A DNA stretch of 64,000 bases from Conus ventricosus (taxonomy: Eukaryota; Mollusca; Gastropoda; Neogastropoda; Conidae): the NCBI GenBank assembly GCA_018398815.1, contig CM031626.1, positions 36,671,480 to 36,735,479 on the forward strand. The letters are read 5' to 3'. Positions 10,628-21,425 of this stretch are shown here, piece after piece (positions within the stretch are counted from its first letter, which is position 1; each line of letters starts with the position of its first letter). The notes below the pieces were generated by a model that searched no databases, was not told the DNA's origin, and was given only the letters and a program-made list of their open reading frames with translations. A program made the position numbers and the translations under genes.

Positions 10628-12746
10628 ACAACATCAGCCGCAACAGCACCAGCAGCATCAGCAGCAGCAACATCCGCAGCATCAACACCACAGCCAACAA
10701 CAACAGCAGCAGCAGCAGTCGTCCAGCGCCAACCTTCCAGGGATGGGGGCGATGCCAGACATGGGGGACATGGCCAACGAAGGCTTCAACTTCACCAGCA
10801 TCGGTCTCAACCTGACGTCGGCGCCGACGCAGAACACAGGCCAGGAGCTGGGCATCACGTCGAGCGCCAACAGCGCGCCCTTCTCCTTCAGCCCCACCTC
10901 GGCCACCACCACCCAGACCTCGCCAGTGTGGCCAACGCCTCCTGCAAGCAGGCCACCTCCAACTTCCCCTTCTACTCCTCCCAGCCGTCCGGCGCCGCCC
11001 TGCCCCCGCCCCAGCAGGGTCAAGGTCCTCCCATGAACATGCTGGTGCCCGACTGGGCATGGACAACCGCGGCAGCCGGCCCCCGCGCCCGCCAGCCCCC
11101 CTCCTCTTCCACCTCCTCCCAGAACTCCTTTCATTTCCCAGGAGGCATGATGGACATGGGGAGCTGCTCGGTGGGGCGTGGAGAAGGCGGAGCGATGGCC
11201 CGCGGCGACCAGTCGCGGTTAGCACGCACCATGGACAAAAGCCCCATGGGGGGTGGGGGGTTCACCCAGCATCATTCTGGAGCGGGGAGTGGTGGAGGGG
11301 GAGGTCAGAAGATCCCGCCTCCAGCAGTCCTCTCACCCGCCCTCGCAGCCCAGCAGCAGCAGCAAGCGCCACCACCGACGCAGCCGCTGGAACATGCTCC
11401 CTCGATCAACCGCTCCCCGCAGATTGGGGCACCCTCCTCCAAAGCGTCGGGTTACTTCCCTTCCCCTCACTTTCCCACCTCGGCGAGTCTCAACACTCCC
11501 CCTCTGCACCATCCCCCCCTTCCCACATCTGATTCAGGTCATGTGATGGGACGAAGCTTTGAGCAGAGCTTTGCCGGATCTCAGGCCCGAGTGGTCCAGC
11601 CTTCGACCCCGCACTTTGCCCTATCCCCCTAAGGACATCAGCCAGACCCGACCCCTAGAACACGTATCTCCAGCAGGCAGCAATAGCTCCAGGAAACCCA
11701 CCTCTCAGCAACAACAGCAGGCAGGGGGGGCCAGCAAGCAAAAGCAGGGTCAAGGTCATAGCCCTGCAGGGTCGGGCAACGCGGCATGGGCGGAGTGACG
11801 CCTCACAGTCAGTCGCGTCATTGCCGCCTTCGCAGAACTCCTCGCACTCCACGGCCCCTTCGCAGCGTTCTGCCCCACAGCCCCCTCCCCCGGCCCACCA
11901 GACTCCAGTAGCGGGCACCCCCCGGCTCCCTCTCACAGCCAGCAGTCGCGTTCGACAAAGAGGAAGCAGAATTCTTCTTCCTCCTCTTCTCAGAGCAAGA
12001 AGAAGCTTGCCTATTCCTCGGAGATCGATGCCAACCTGTCCCACAACATCTTCGACTCGAACCAGAGCTTCCCGTCGTTCTTCTCTTTGCAGAACATGTC
12101 GCCACCTCCGGGCCGCAGCATGCAGGCTGAAGGACCCCCCTTTCTCCCTGGCAACTTCTTTGGTGCCTCGTCCCGCCAGCTTTCCAACTCAGCCCCGAAG
12201 AACGCTGGGGACCTGGGCCCACCCTACTCCATGTTTCCTCCCTCCCGCCCACAGAACAGCATCGGCATCAACTTTCAGCACAGTTTCGGCATGCAGGCCA
12301 TGGGGTCAAACCATGCCGGGGGGCCGATGACACCCCACTCAGTGGCCGTAACGCCGCACATGAGCAACTTCAGCTTGGGGAACATTTTCTCGGACGTGAC
12401 AGGGGGTGCTGGGGATTCCGGGTTGAACATTTCGCCCATAAAGTTCCCGCACCACACCAACCCCATCCTGCCCCCGCCCCAGCCGCCCATGGACCCCAAC
12501 GCTCTCCAGCATCCCCACCAGGGAGGGGCGTTGTACCACAACCGCTCGCACCATGCTCAGCCTCACATGATCCCCAATGCCATGACCTTGAACTCGTTCC
12601 TGGGTCACAACCACCATGGGTTTGATGCGCGGCCCATGAGCCAGGGTCTGAGTGGAGGGGTTGGGCCGTCGCCCTTCCACGGGGCGGGGCATCCCAGTTC
12701 GTTCACCGTGCCATCAGCGCTCAACTTCTCCATGCAGGACCACTGA
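8061..12746 (+). CDS. Large terminal coding exon, Gln/His/Ser/Pro-rich protein (USF3-like?)
   Basis: One 4.7-kb exon running from the acceptor at 8060 to a TGA at 12744-12746. In order it encodes a Lys patch (KKSKKSKKKKEKGDKG, about 8245) and a charged coiled coil starting LTFEELSKEERERQQ (about 8311-8450). Next come an acidic block around MDEIPEKITFSENELPNLVD (about 8656), more KKSKKSKK patches (about 8845, 9295), a long Ser/Thr/Pro region, and Gln/His tracts (10584-10720). The C-terminus is Asn/His/Pro/Met-rich and ends NFSMQDH, with NIFDSNQSFPSFFSLQNM (about 12050) and NFSLGNIFSDVTG (about 12370) as conserved-looking islands. Frame changes occur at about 8080, 8245, 8455, 8775, 9835, 10095, 10920, 11625, 11800 and 11990, each in GC-rich repetitive sequence. 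The protein looks like a transcriptional regulator. USF3 is my leading guess from the giant last exon and composition, unverified; Mastermind-like and generic Q-rich coactivators are alternatives. Confidence 0.6.
10584..10720 (+). repeat. CAG/CAA/CAT trinucleotide tract (Gln/His-rich)
   Basis: Imperfect CAG/CAA/CAT/CAC repeats encode about 45 residues of Gln and His within the large exon. The codon mixture would stabilise it against expansion. Confidence 0.8.
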
Positions 12747-12899
12747 CTGCAGGAGCGTAGGCAGTGATGGATCAGGTTGTGGAGTTCACTTCTGTCGCCA
12801 GCCAGTTGAGGATGGCCTCAGAGGTTGACTGCCTATTCCTCAAGGCCGTCAGGTAAGAGGGGGCTGAAATAGCTGTTTGATGGTTTTGCTGTTGGCTCC

Positions 12900-13440
12900 T
12901 CCCTCTCTTCACAGTTGACCAATTGGGAAGACTTCAGATTACAGCTTCTCATTGGTCCTGTTCACCACTGGCCCTTCTGTCTCATTATATTTGACCAATC
13001 AGAGAGTGTGTACTTGTCAGGTTCTTGAAGTCCTGACCACCTCAAAGAATTGGGTCTCGCCCAGTCTTCACAGTCAGTCGATCATGGACGCTGTACTCGC
13101 TCGACACCTGTTGTGTACACCAGAGCAGCATTAACCACTGGATCCACTGAGTCTTTACAATCAGCCAATCAAGAGGGGGAAAACTGTCCTGGACAACTGG
13201 GGTGGCCCCACCCACTTCGAACAATCAACCAATCAGGGAAGCTGTGCCTGACAGCTGTTGAGAAACCAGACCAGCATTAAGTGTTGGAGCCGTCCACTCT
13301 TTGCAGTCAGCCAATCAGGGAAGCTGCGCTTGGCTGTTTCGTGATGGCCATGCCCTCTGTTCACAGCCGACCCTGCCAGTCTTTGCAATCGACCAATCAA
13401 GAAGTGAAGCTACAGACAACTCAACCGACTGAGGTGTTTG
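12900..13440. repeat. Degenerate ~75-bp repeat with CCAAT motifs
   Basis: Six or seven diverged units recur every 65-85 bases, each with TTTGCAGTCAGCCAATCAGG-like text: ACCAATTGGG (about 12918), ACCAATCAGAG (12993), GCCAATCAAG (13165), ACCAATCAGGG (13229), GCCAATCAGGG (13310), ACCAATCAAG (13393). The CCAAT core on the plus strand is better kept than its surroundings. Confidence 0.6.
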
Positions 13441-15077
13441 GCCCTCTGCTGTTCTCAGGGCAGGGGACGTAATCCACTTACAATCCGCTCCATTTGTCCA
13501 AGAGCCTTGTGGGGTGATGCATTTGCTGGGTGATGGGAGCCATGAAAATGGAGCAAAACACCCGTGAAAAGCAGAACAAATATGAAAAAAAAAGTAACAA
13601 AGTTGCCATAGTGAGCATCAGGAGGGAGGATGCTTGTTCATAAGTTGTAACACATTCATGGTTTCGAGCCAGCAGACGTGAGCTGAATCGGCTCACACAA
13701 TCGGGAGTCACGTCATTCAAAGTTGAGAATGAGACTGCATCATGAGCATCAGTCCACTGACGTAGGACACGTGTGTGTACCTTCTCTGAACATGACAGCA
13801 TTTTTCGAGCTGATGATGGTGCTGAGAGGAATATTGTATTGCGAAACATTGCTGAAAAGAGTATTGTGTCATATGATTGAAACGTTGACATTGATGAAAG
13901 GAGACGTTCCGGTCATTTTCCTTTTAAAAGAAAAAAGAAAAAGGCGGGAAAAAAGAAGGAACAGAAAACAAACAACGCTTCCATCTCCACCTCTCTCTCT
14001 CTTTGCTTGCAAGTAATGACTTAGGGCTAGGCACAGTGGTTAGAGAGCTGTTAATTGTTAATGTACTGTATCTGAGCCATGGACAGTGATTCTCATGCTT
14101 TGGAGGTCTAAGAATTAATTCACTTTCGCTTGGAAAAGTAGGAAGTAATGTTGCCTTTTTTGAATTTTTTTTTTTTTTTTTTAAAGTGAGAATGTTCTGT
14201 TTAAGAACCAAAAATAAGGTTTTTATAAGAATATTAGATGGTGAACAAATTGAGGCATTGACTGTGGTGTTTTGGCGTGTGTGGAGGGACGTAGGTGTGT
14301 AAGTGTTTGTTTACAAATGAAAAATTGTGTGTGTGTGTGGAAAAGCATTTGATACTTTTTAATCAACTGGCAAACAAATTTTAACTGAAGGTGATTTTTT
14401 TTTTATGGGGAATGTTGTTCATGTGGTTTATACGTCAATTTTGATCATGCCGTCTGTGTATGTGAACAGAAAATGGTTACATTTTTTACCGCTTTGTTGA
14501 AAGGATGGTTTTTATTTGTAGAAAGTGTATATTTGTCAAGATTGTACATGAAATGTGCATTTGTTTGAACAAACTATTCTTGTGAAATTTATTGAAGCCT
14601 GATGCTATTTCTCAAAAAGGAATAGACATCGTTCAGTATCAGTGCAGATCGTACCAGCATGGACAGGAGACACCTTTCAAAACACTATCTGTGTTTGACC
14701 CTTGGGTGAATGTGGACACTAACAGCAGGAAGTGCTGAACGTGGAGGAAGAGAATGTGAGAGTTGAGTCCCTGTTCGTAACGCCTGCTCTTATGTCAGCC
14801 GCTGGGAAATGAATGTGACATGCTTGGGAATAAGTATAGGACCAGCTCCCCACAAAATCATCTAGAACATGAAATTTGGACTACCTAGGAAGTGGGATAG
14901 CACCTAGTTGTTCAGACTGAAGGATGTTCACGGTGTGGGAAAACAGTAAATGTACTTTATAAACTGGTGGTATAGAGGTAGTACTTTGAAGTGGGCATGT
15001 GACACAGTAGCCATTTTGACCGTTTCAGTTTCATTAATAGAGGAGATGTCCGCGCATGTTGACTTTTCTGTTTGCAC

Positions 15078-15200
15078 AATGCCACATCTGCATAGCTATG
15101 AGACCACAATGCCACATCTGCATAGCTATGAGACCACAATGCCACATCTGCATAGCTATGAGACCACAATGCCACATCTGCATAGCTATGAGACCACAGT
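15078..15200. repeat. 30-bp minisatellite, 4 copies
   Basis: Four tandem copies beginning ATGCCACATCTGCATAGCTA, nearly identical. The period is a multiple of three, so ORFs run through on both strands. Confidence 0.95.
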
Positions 15201-16319
15201 GCGCAGCATCTGTGCACATCAGCCCGGTGCGCTGGTCCGACCTTGAGTAGGCCATTTTGACAGTTTGGTGGAAAAAGTGTTTTAAACTGCTAGCTTATGA
15301 AAATGTTGCTGAGAAACTCTTCCTTGCATTTGAAAATGTTTGTAGTTTTTTTAAGCGCATGCAGTACTATCTCTCTGTAAAGCCCAAAATTAAGATAATT
15401 CATTTATTAATTTAAACCTCAGCTTTCGTAGGATGCTTCATCAAAGATGGGATGCTAGACAAGTCGGAGCTTAATGGAAGATGGACAATTTGGCAATAGG
15501 TCTGAATGTCAGGTAGCTGGAGGTGGTGGGTATAAAGAAATGCTGGATATTTAAGTCAAGGGGCTGTGACGGGAGTAACTGTAAAAAAAAATTTTCTCTT
15601 TGGTGCTCTTGGAGCAGTGGATTTGCAACATTCACTAAAAAAAATTTTAATCTCTACACTTAACTCAAGAATAATGCCACAACCACTGTTGGAATGAATG
15701 AAATGCACATTCTGTCTTTTAGCAGGAATCAAGCGATAGAAGCATAGCTTTAACAGACCACTCAGAGCATTGACACAGGGAAAAGAAAATCAACATGTTT
15801 AAAGTCATTCGTAAACTCATGTTGTTACACCGTCATGGTTCAGAAAAGGAATCGGTGTCAACTTTGTGTCAACTTTGTGCAAGGACACTTGATTGAAAAG
15901 TGAGGAATGTGGGAAGGTTAAGCCTTTTTTTAAACCCATACATCCTGTTTAAATGTACATAAATACAGACAGACATTTAACTTAAATCTTCATTAACTGA
16001 GGAATGAAATGCTTTTTATTGAAAAATTACTTGATTTGTATTACATAATGGCATGACTGGCATGTATGCAGCCACACAATTCCTTTCCACAGCAATATCC
16101 TGTGTACATACATTGTATCTGAATCAGCAGTCTTCATTTTGAACAACAAAAGTAGATTCTTAAATAAGATCATTCTGCATAGTTACTAAGTTAGCTAGCC
16201 ATAGATTGTGGGTGGACTACAGGAACACCAAGAAGGAATCGTTTAATGATAATACTTTGAATGTGTAATGGGTTTCAGTCCATGAGGGGTTCAGTTCCAG
16301 ACATTTCTGAGCTGCAGTC

Positions 16320-16780
16320 ACAGGCTAGGTGAAGCACTAATGAAGAGCAGTCACAGGCCAGGTGAAGCACTAATGAAGAGCAGTCACAGGCCAGGTGAAG
16401 CACTAATGCAGAGCAGTCACAGGCCAGGTGAAGCACTAATGCAGAGCAGTCACAGGCCAGGTGAAGCACTAATGAAGAGCAGTCACAGGCCAGGTGAAGC
16501 ACTAATGCAGAGCAGTCACAGGCCAGGTGAAGCACTAATGCAGAGCAGTCACAGGCCAGGTGAAGCACTAATGCAGAGCAGTCACAGGCCAGGTGAAGCA
16601 CTAATGAAGAGCAGTCACAGGCCAGGTGAAGCACTAATGAAGAGCAGTCAAGGCCAGGTGAAGCACTAATGAAGAGCAGTCACAGGCCATGTGAAGCACT
16701 AGTGAAGAGCAGTCACAGGCCAGGTGAAGCACTAATGAAGAGCAGTCACAGGCCAGGTGAAGCACTAATGAAGAGCATAT
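16320..16780. repeat. 33-bp minisatellite, ~14 copies
   Basis: Units of GAGCAGTCACAGGCCAGGTG plus 13 bases. Variants alternate between ATGAAG and ATGCAG at the unit end. The 11-codon period produces repetitive ORFs on both strands that are not genes. Confidence 0.95.
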
Positions 16781-18604
16781 TTCCTGAAATATTAAAACTG
16801 TATATTTGACATGCAGCCTCTTGATAACTACAGTGTTTAGATTTCTGATGTCACTGGTTGATTTTGTGGGAATGGGCTGATGTGTCTGTGAATGTGTCAC
16901 GCTTGCTTGCTTAGTGCAAACTGATGTCAAACTCAAAGGTCCTGTGAGGTTTTTTTTTTACTGTGTGTACTGTTTTTAAGTGGGTTGTTTTTGCCTGGCT
17001 GACGTGTGTGGTTCTGTGGCTCAGACGTTCCTGTCCGAGTTCTTGCCTGGAGTTCTTGGCAGCAAAAGAGGTCTGATGTGTGTTGAATGTGCTGTGGTGT
17101 GACGTGTGTATGTCGTCAGATTTTTTGTGATGATTTGAAATGAATGTTGCAGTCCTTACAGCAGGAAGAAACATGCTGTGGATGCTAAGTATAAGCAAAA
17201 TCCTCTTGTTCTTTTTCTCCGTCATTTCGAGGAACAGATAAAGAGGAGAGATAGGGACTGGATCATTTTAATGCTAAGCTTTATGGCTTGTCAGAACATG
17301 AGAAGGGAATATGCAGTTCACATCAAAGGCCACCCCTCCCCCCACCCCTCTCCTTTCCTAGCCCTCATTCCCCTGACAACAAGAGATGCCCTGGCAGAGT
17401 TTGGCAGAAATACCCACTGTGATAGACAGGTAAACAATACCCAGGAAAGAAAAAAAAAATGGGGTGGGTCTGTACCTTGACAACACGCTCTCACAGAATT
17501 TCCAATTGAGAAATTATTATGATTATGTCTTGGGCCTGTAAAATTTCAAGTCTTTATATCCATTTTTTAAAATCATAATTCAGCCATGAGAAGTTTCCCT
17601 CCTGAAATAATTGCTAGAGAGAAAACCAAAGTTTGTTTCATTTCTCCATGATTACTTCCAGGGTATGCTGCAGTGGATTTTTTCCTTCTTTTTTTTTTTT
17701 TTTTTTTTTTAAACTTGAGCGGATGGTGGGTTTGAAATTGTGCTTTAAGACCCAGAAAACGGCAATTAAGGTTCATAAACTGCAGAAAATCTGGTTTTCA
17801 GGAGCATTAGCATCCTCCCTCTCACCCCCACCCTCCTCCACCTCCGAGGCGGTGCTACTTGACTTTGCTAGGGTGATCTCCCCTACTGAACCCGCTGGCA
17901 CTAAATTTTCCAGTCTTTTATGGTTTCTGTTTTTAGCCCAGATGAGTGTTGTGACTGCGACATGATTTTATTCTACCAAGCAATACAACAGGTAACATTG
18001 CAGCATTCAAAGCATGGTCTTCAGCTCTTTTATGATGGCATTGATATTATTTTTTTAAAAAGAACGAAAAAAAAGAAACGCAACTTTTCAGCATGGAGAG
18101 TTCTGGCCATAGAACGTTCATAAGGGAAATCTAACTTTGTTGATCATCAGATGGTATCGGGTGATTGAAAATGAAAAAAGAAAAATCTTGGATTGAACAT
18201 GGAACTGTAAACTAGTATTGGTTTGAATAGGACTTTAAACTGGACAGAAATGGAAATGATCATGTTGTTGCACATAGGATTGTAAAATGTAAGGAGACTG
18301 GACTGTATAATCGAAATAAACAGGACTGTAAAATAAAAAAAGACAGGATGTAAAACGGGAGACAGAACTGTAAACTGGGAAGTCGGACAAAAGTGCACAG
18401 GAAATGAGCTTAGAAGTGCATTGAAGCGGAAGGACATAAAGGGGTATATAACTAGGAAGAAAGGAACAAAATTTCAGAAGAGGTGTATGAACGGAAAATG
18501 CCAAGAGAAAGGGAGAAGCCTGTAAAATCAGGGAGAGAAGCATTGAAAATGAGAAAATAATTGGTACTATATTAATAGGACGGTGCTTGGAATGAAAGTG
18601 AAGA

Positions 18605-18642
18605 CCCCCCCCCCCCCACCCCCCCCCCCCACCCCCCCCATC
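18605..18642. repeat. Interrupted poly-C tract
   Basis: C runs separated by single A residues; the reverse strand reads as poly-Gly with Val or Trp. Confidence 0.85.
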
Positions 18643-18789
18643 CCACATACAATTTTTTTCCTGTTAGGTGACCACCTGCTTTCAGTGAAGACTCTGTCAC
18701 AAGTGACACATTTTCCAAAATAGATAATTCTTTTTTGTGCATGTGTATAAAACACTTCACCTTTGATGAGAATACTCCCCAAACCTTTG

Positions 18790-18824
18790 TTGTTGTTGTT
18801 GTTGTTGTTGTTTTGTTGCTGTTG
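18790..18824. repeat. (TTG)n microsatellite
   Basis: About eight GTT repeats followed by degenerate copies. Confidence 0.85.
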
Positions 18825-19189
18825 TAATGAACAGGGCTGAAAATGGGAAGGAAAAGGAAAGATAGGGAGAGGTGAACTACTGTCACAGCCCTTTGCTGCT
18901 TCATTGGATGATCAGACCTGCCAACCATTACGCATTTCGCGTAATTTATTACGCCCAAGTGATAATTCTTATGCCCTTACGCATTTAGCCAAAAAAATAC
19001 GCATTGAAAGTTTTCAAAAAAAAAAAAAAAAAAAAAAAAGGACGAAAAAAATCGGCTTATGTACAGACACGCACGACGCCGTGCGTATAACCAGTAATCT
19101 TCAAGAAGCGTTTCCGGTCATGCGCAGTTCGTTTCACCATCTTTACCATTCAGCGAAGTTGGCGTCTTTTTGAAGTTTTAGCTACGAAA

Positions 19190-19495
19190 ATGTCGAAATG
19201 TGGAGTAGAAAGTTTTGGACAAGATGCGAAAAAGAAAAAACTTGGTCAAAAGTTCCGAAAAGAATACTCGGAAAAGTTCCCCTGCATACGACCTTCGGCT
19301 AAAGGTGTAAATTGTGTACGGTGTACTACTTGCGAGTCGGACTTCACAATTTCCAATCGCGGGATGGTGGATGTGAAGCGTCACCGTGAGTCACGCAAGC
19401 ACATCGATTCCTCTAACGCGCCGAATTCTTCCAGCATCAACACTTTTTTTCAGACTGTAGACACCTCAAAGAGGATGAAATTAGGAAAAGGGTAA
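19190..19495 (+). CDS. BED-like zinc-finger protein of the hAT-like element
   Basis: A 101-residue frame starting MSKCGVESFG. A Lys-rich N-terminus is followed by FRKEYSEKFP and the finger C-x2-C...H-x4-H (CTTCESDFT...VKRHRESRKH, about residues 45-70), then an Asn/Ser linker. This is the layout of BED-type or hAT-N-terminal zinc fingers, which bind the element's ends. After the stop at 19495 the text continues in another frame (IGAEALVAGFFVEHNIALSA at about 19497-19556) and stays coherent to about 19672, so the protein was once longer. The upstream ATG follows a plausible leader within the element. Confidence 0.55.
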   Translation: MSKCGVESFGQDAKKKKLGQKFRKEYSEKFPCIRPSAKGVNCVRCTTCESDFTISNRGMVDVKRHRESRKHIDSSNAPNSSSINTFFQTVDTSKRMKLGKG

Positions 19496-19496
19496 T

Positions 19497-19672
19497 TGGG
19501 GCTGAAGCATTGGTGGCCGGATTTTTCGTCGAGCACAACATCGCTCTCAGCGCAGCCGGACCATGCATCCCAGCTTTTTACAGAAGCGTTCTCAGATTCG
19601 AGATCGCCAAACAGTTGAAGAGCGGTCGAACAAAGACAACACACATTGTAAGGACCCTTCTCATGGAAGCCT
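19497..19672 (+). pseudogene. Frame-shifted continuation of the hAT-like protein
   Basis: The frame after the zinc-finger ORF reads as coherent protein (EHNIALSAAG, then GRTKTTHIVRTLLMEA) for about 58 residues before a stop. It resembles the segment joining the zinc finger to the transposase core in hAT-related proteins. The following core is not present. Confidence 0.45.
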
Positions 19673-19905
19673 AAACTGCTGCTGCATCTCGACTGCAGAA
19701 TGGACCGTTTGTGTTGGGGACTGATGGAAGGAGGGGGGGGGGGGGGGACAAATTCTTTCCTGGGTGGTGCGATACTTAAAAAATGACACAATCCCCACAG
19801 AGCTGATGGCCACCCCCACATGCACAGAATCAGCAACAGGGGAGAACATTTTTTAGGTTATGTATTTTCTTACACTTTCATGTTCCCAGTTTCTCCATCT
19901 CACAC

Positions 19906-19906
<1 letters not shown>

Positions 19907-19957
<51 letters not shown>
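19907..19957. repeat. Homopolymer C51
   Basis: Fifty-one consecutive C residues inside the hAT-like element. A G-run also occurs nearby at about 19732-19748. Confidence 0.9.
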
Positions 19958-19959
<2 letters not shown>

Positions 19960-20606
19960 AAGTCCAAATCTTTGCCAAGTCATTACTATCAAGTCAGTTG
20001 AGTTGTTGGCCTGCGCTTGTTTTTTTCCCCCACTATTAGATAAGATTGTTCGTCTATGTGCATTTGTCTGACCTTATTCAAGTTTAAAAGGTTGTGCCAG
20101 TCTTGAATAAAAGTTACTTTGTGTTGGGTTTCCTTATGAAATGGGAGCAAACGTTACCCCACTTGTTTACTGTTTATTGTTTACTGTTCCCTGCCTCATT
20201 TCATTTCCAATTTTTTAGGTTGTTTATGGCGCACTATTAAGCCTTGGTGTGCCATGCCATGATGGTTTAGGGGATTTGTGTGTGTTTCCAGTGAATTCTA
20301 CATTTTCATAATTTGTAGAGATTTCTTGTGACACTTAAAAGAAAGCTTGTTTTTGAAGAAAAGTAAAGTTCACAAAAATTGTGTGAACAATTTCATCACA
20401 TCGTGTTTGAAAAAAGGTAAATGTCGCGCTCGATTACTCTTAGCTCTCAGAAATTACACATTTCTGCCTCACTGAGCTTCAATTCTTACTCATTGGTCTC
20501 TTAGGGGGTTGGCAGGTCTGGATGATGGACATCATCCCTTCTCCTTTTTTCCCCTCCTTCTCCTTGCATGAAGAGCTGAATTGCAGATAATGTGTCAACA
20601 GGGATT

Positions 20607-20915
20607 GTTCCTAGCATGCATGCGCACATGTTATTTGTGTCAGAGATGTATCTAGACCAGTGATTAGCTAATGCGTTTAAAGTAGCCTGTGCTTGTTCCT
20701 AGCATGCATGCGCACATGTTATTTGTGTCAGAGATGTATCTAGACCAGTGATTAGCTAATGCGTGTAAAGCAGCCTGTTCACATGTTATTTGTGTCAGGA
20801 GATGTATCTAGACCAGTGATTAGCTAATGCGTGTAAAGTAGCCTGTGCACATGTTATTTGTGTCAGAGATGTATCTAGACCAGTGATTAGCTAATGCGTG
20901 TAAAGTAGCCTGTGC
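20607..20915. repeat. 66-84-bp minisatellite, 4 copies
   Basis: Four copies share CACATGTTATTTGTGTCAGA and GTATCTAGACCAGTGATTAG. The first two also carry a leader TTCCTAGCATGCATGCG that the later copies lack. Confidence 0.9.
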
Positions 20916-21373
20916 TTAGTATTTCTGTTTCAGTTCTGACTACTGTTGCCTTTGGTCCCAGGCTGCAAGGTAGACAACTGTTACTTCTGCACTGGTTCCC
21001 TTCTGCTGCCTCCTCCCCATCTTTCCATGAAGATGATCTCCCCTGTCTCGTTTATGGACCGCTTCTCCACATCCCTTTCTTGTATTGAATGAATGTCCGC
21101 TGCTTCCATCCCTCTCTCTGTCCCACCTTTCTTTGGTCCACTCCGCTACCCCCTCCCAGAATCTCTCTCCGTGCTGTTTTACTCTTATTCAAAGTAGAGG
21201 CCTGCTTGACCTTGGGCTGTCAGGTGCTATGAGGACAGATCAAAATCCTTTGTTGATGTGACTAGGTATTCATGATTAGGGGTATGTTGAGAACGTGGGG
21301 ATGTTTGTTTACTGACAATCATGAACTACAGTGGTGGTTTCCTTTGGTGTTCAACTTTCTTTACAGTGCGTTG

Positions 21374-21425
<52 letters not shown>

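Larger units (their letters stand above)
12747..18912 (+). other. 3' flank of the host gene, probably 3' UTR, no coding seen
   Basis: T-rich plus-strand sequence with no convincing coding exon. The first part is likely 3' UTR. A GTAAGAGG donor-like site lies 107 bases after the stop (about 12852). AATAAA-type signals are scattered (for example 18315), and none can be singled out. It holds the CCAAT repeats, the 30-bp and 33-bp minisatellites and A/T homopolymers. Confidence 0.4.
18906..20527 (+). mobile_element. hAT-like DNA transposon, non-autonomous
   Basis: Terminal inverted repeats AGACCTGCCAACC (18914-18926) and GGTTGGCAGGTCT (20507-20519). They are flanked by an 8-bp direct repeat, GGATGATC at 18906-18913 against GGATGATG at 20520-20527 (7 of 8). 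An 8-bp duplication and short inverted repeats fit the hAT superfamily. Inside is a plus-strand zinc-finger ORF followed by frame-shifted remnants, then A/T-rich non-coding sequence and a C51 run (19907-19957). The transposase core (DDE and dimerisation domains) is missing. It lies in the downstream region of the host gene. Confidence 0.65.

Noticed and set aside
10506..11225. 239-codon minus-strand ORF rich in Leu and Arg
   Set aside because: It is the antisense shadow of CAG/CAA repeats and GC-rich exon sequence.
16275..16669. Repetitive ORFs of 109-119 codons on both strands
   Set aside because: Products of a 33-bp minisatellite with no start context, splice signals or composition change.
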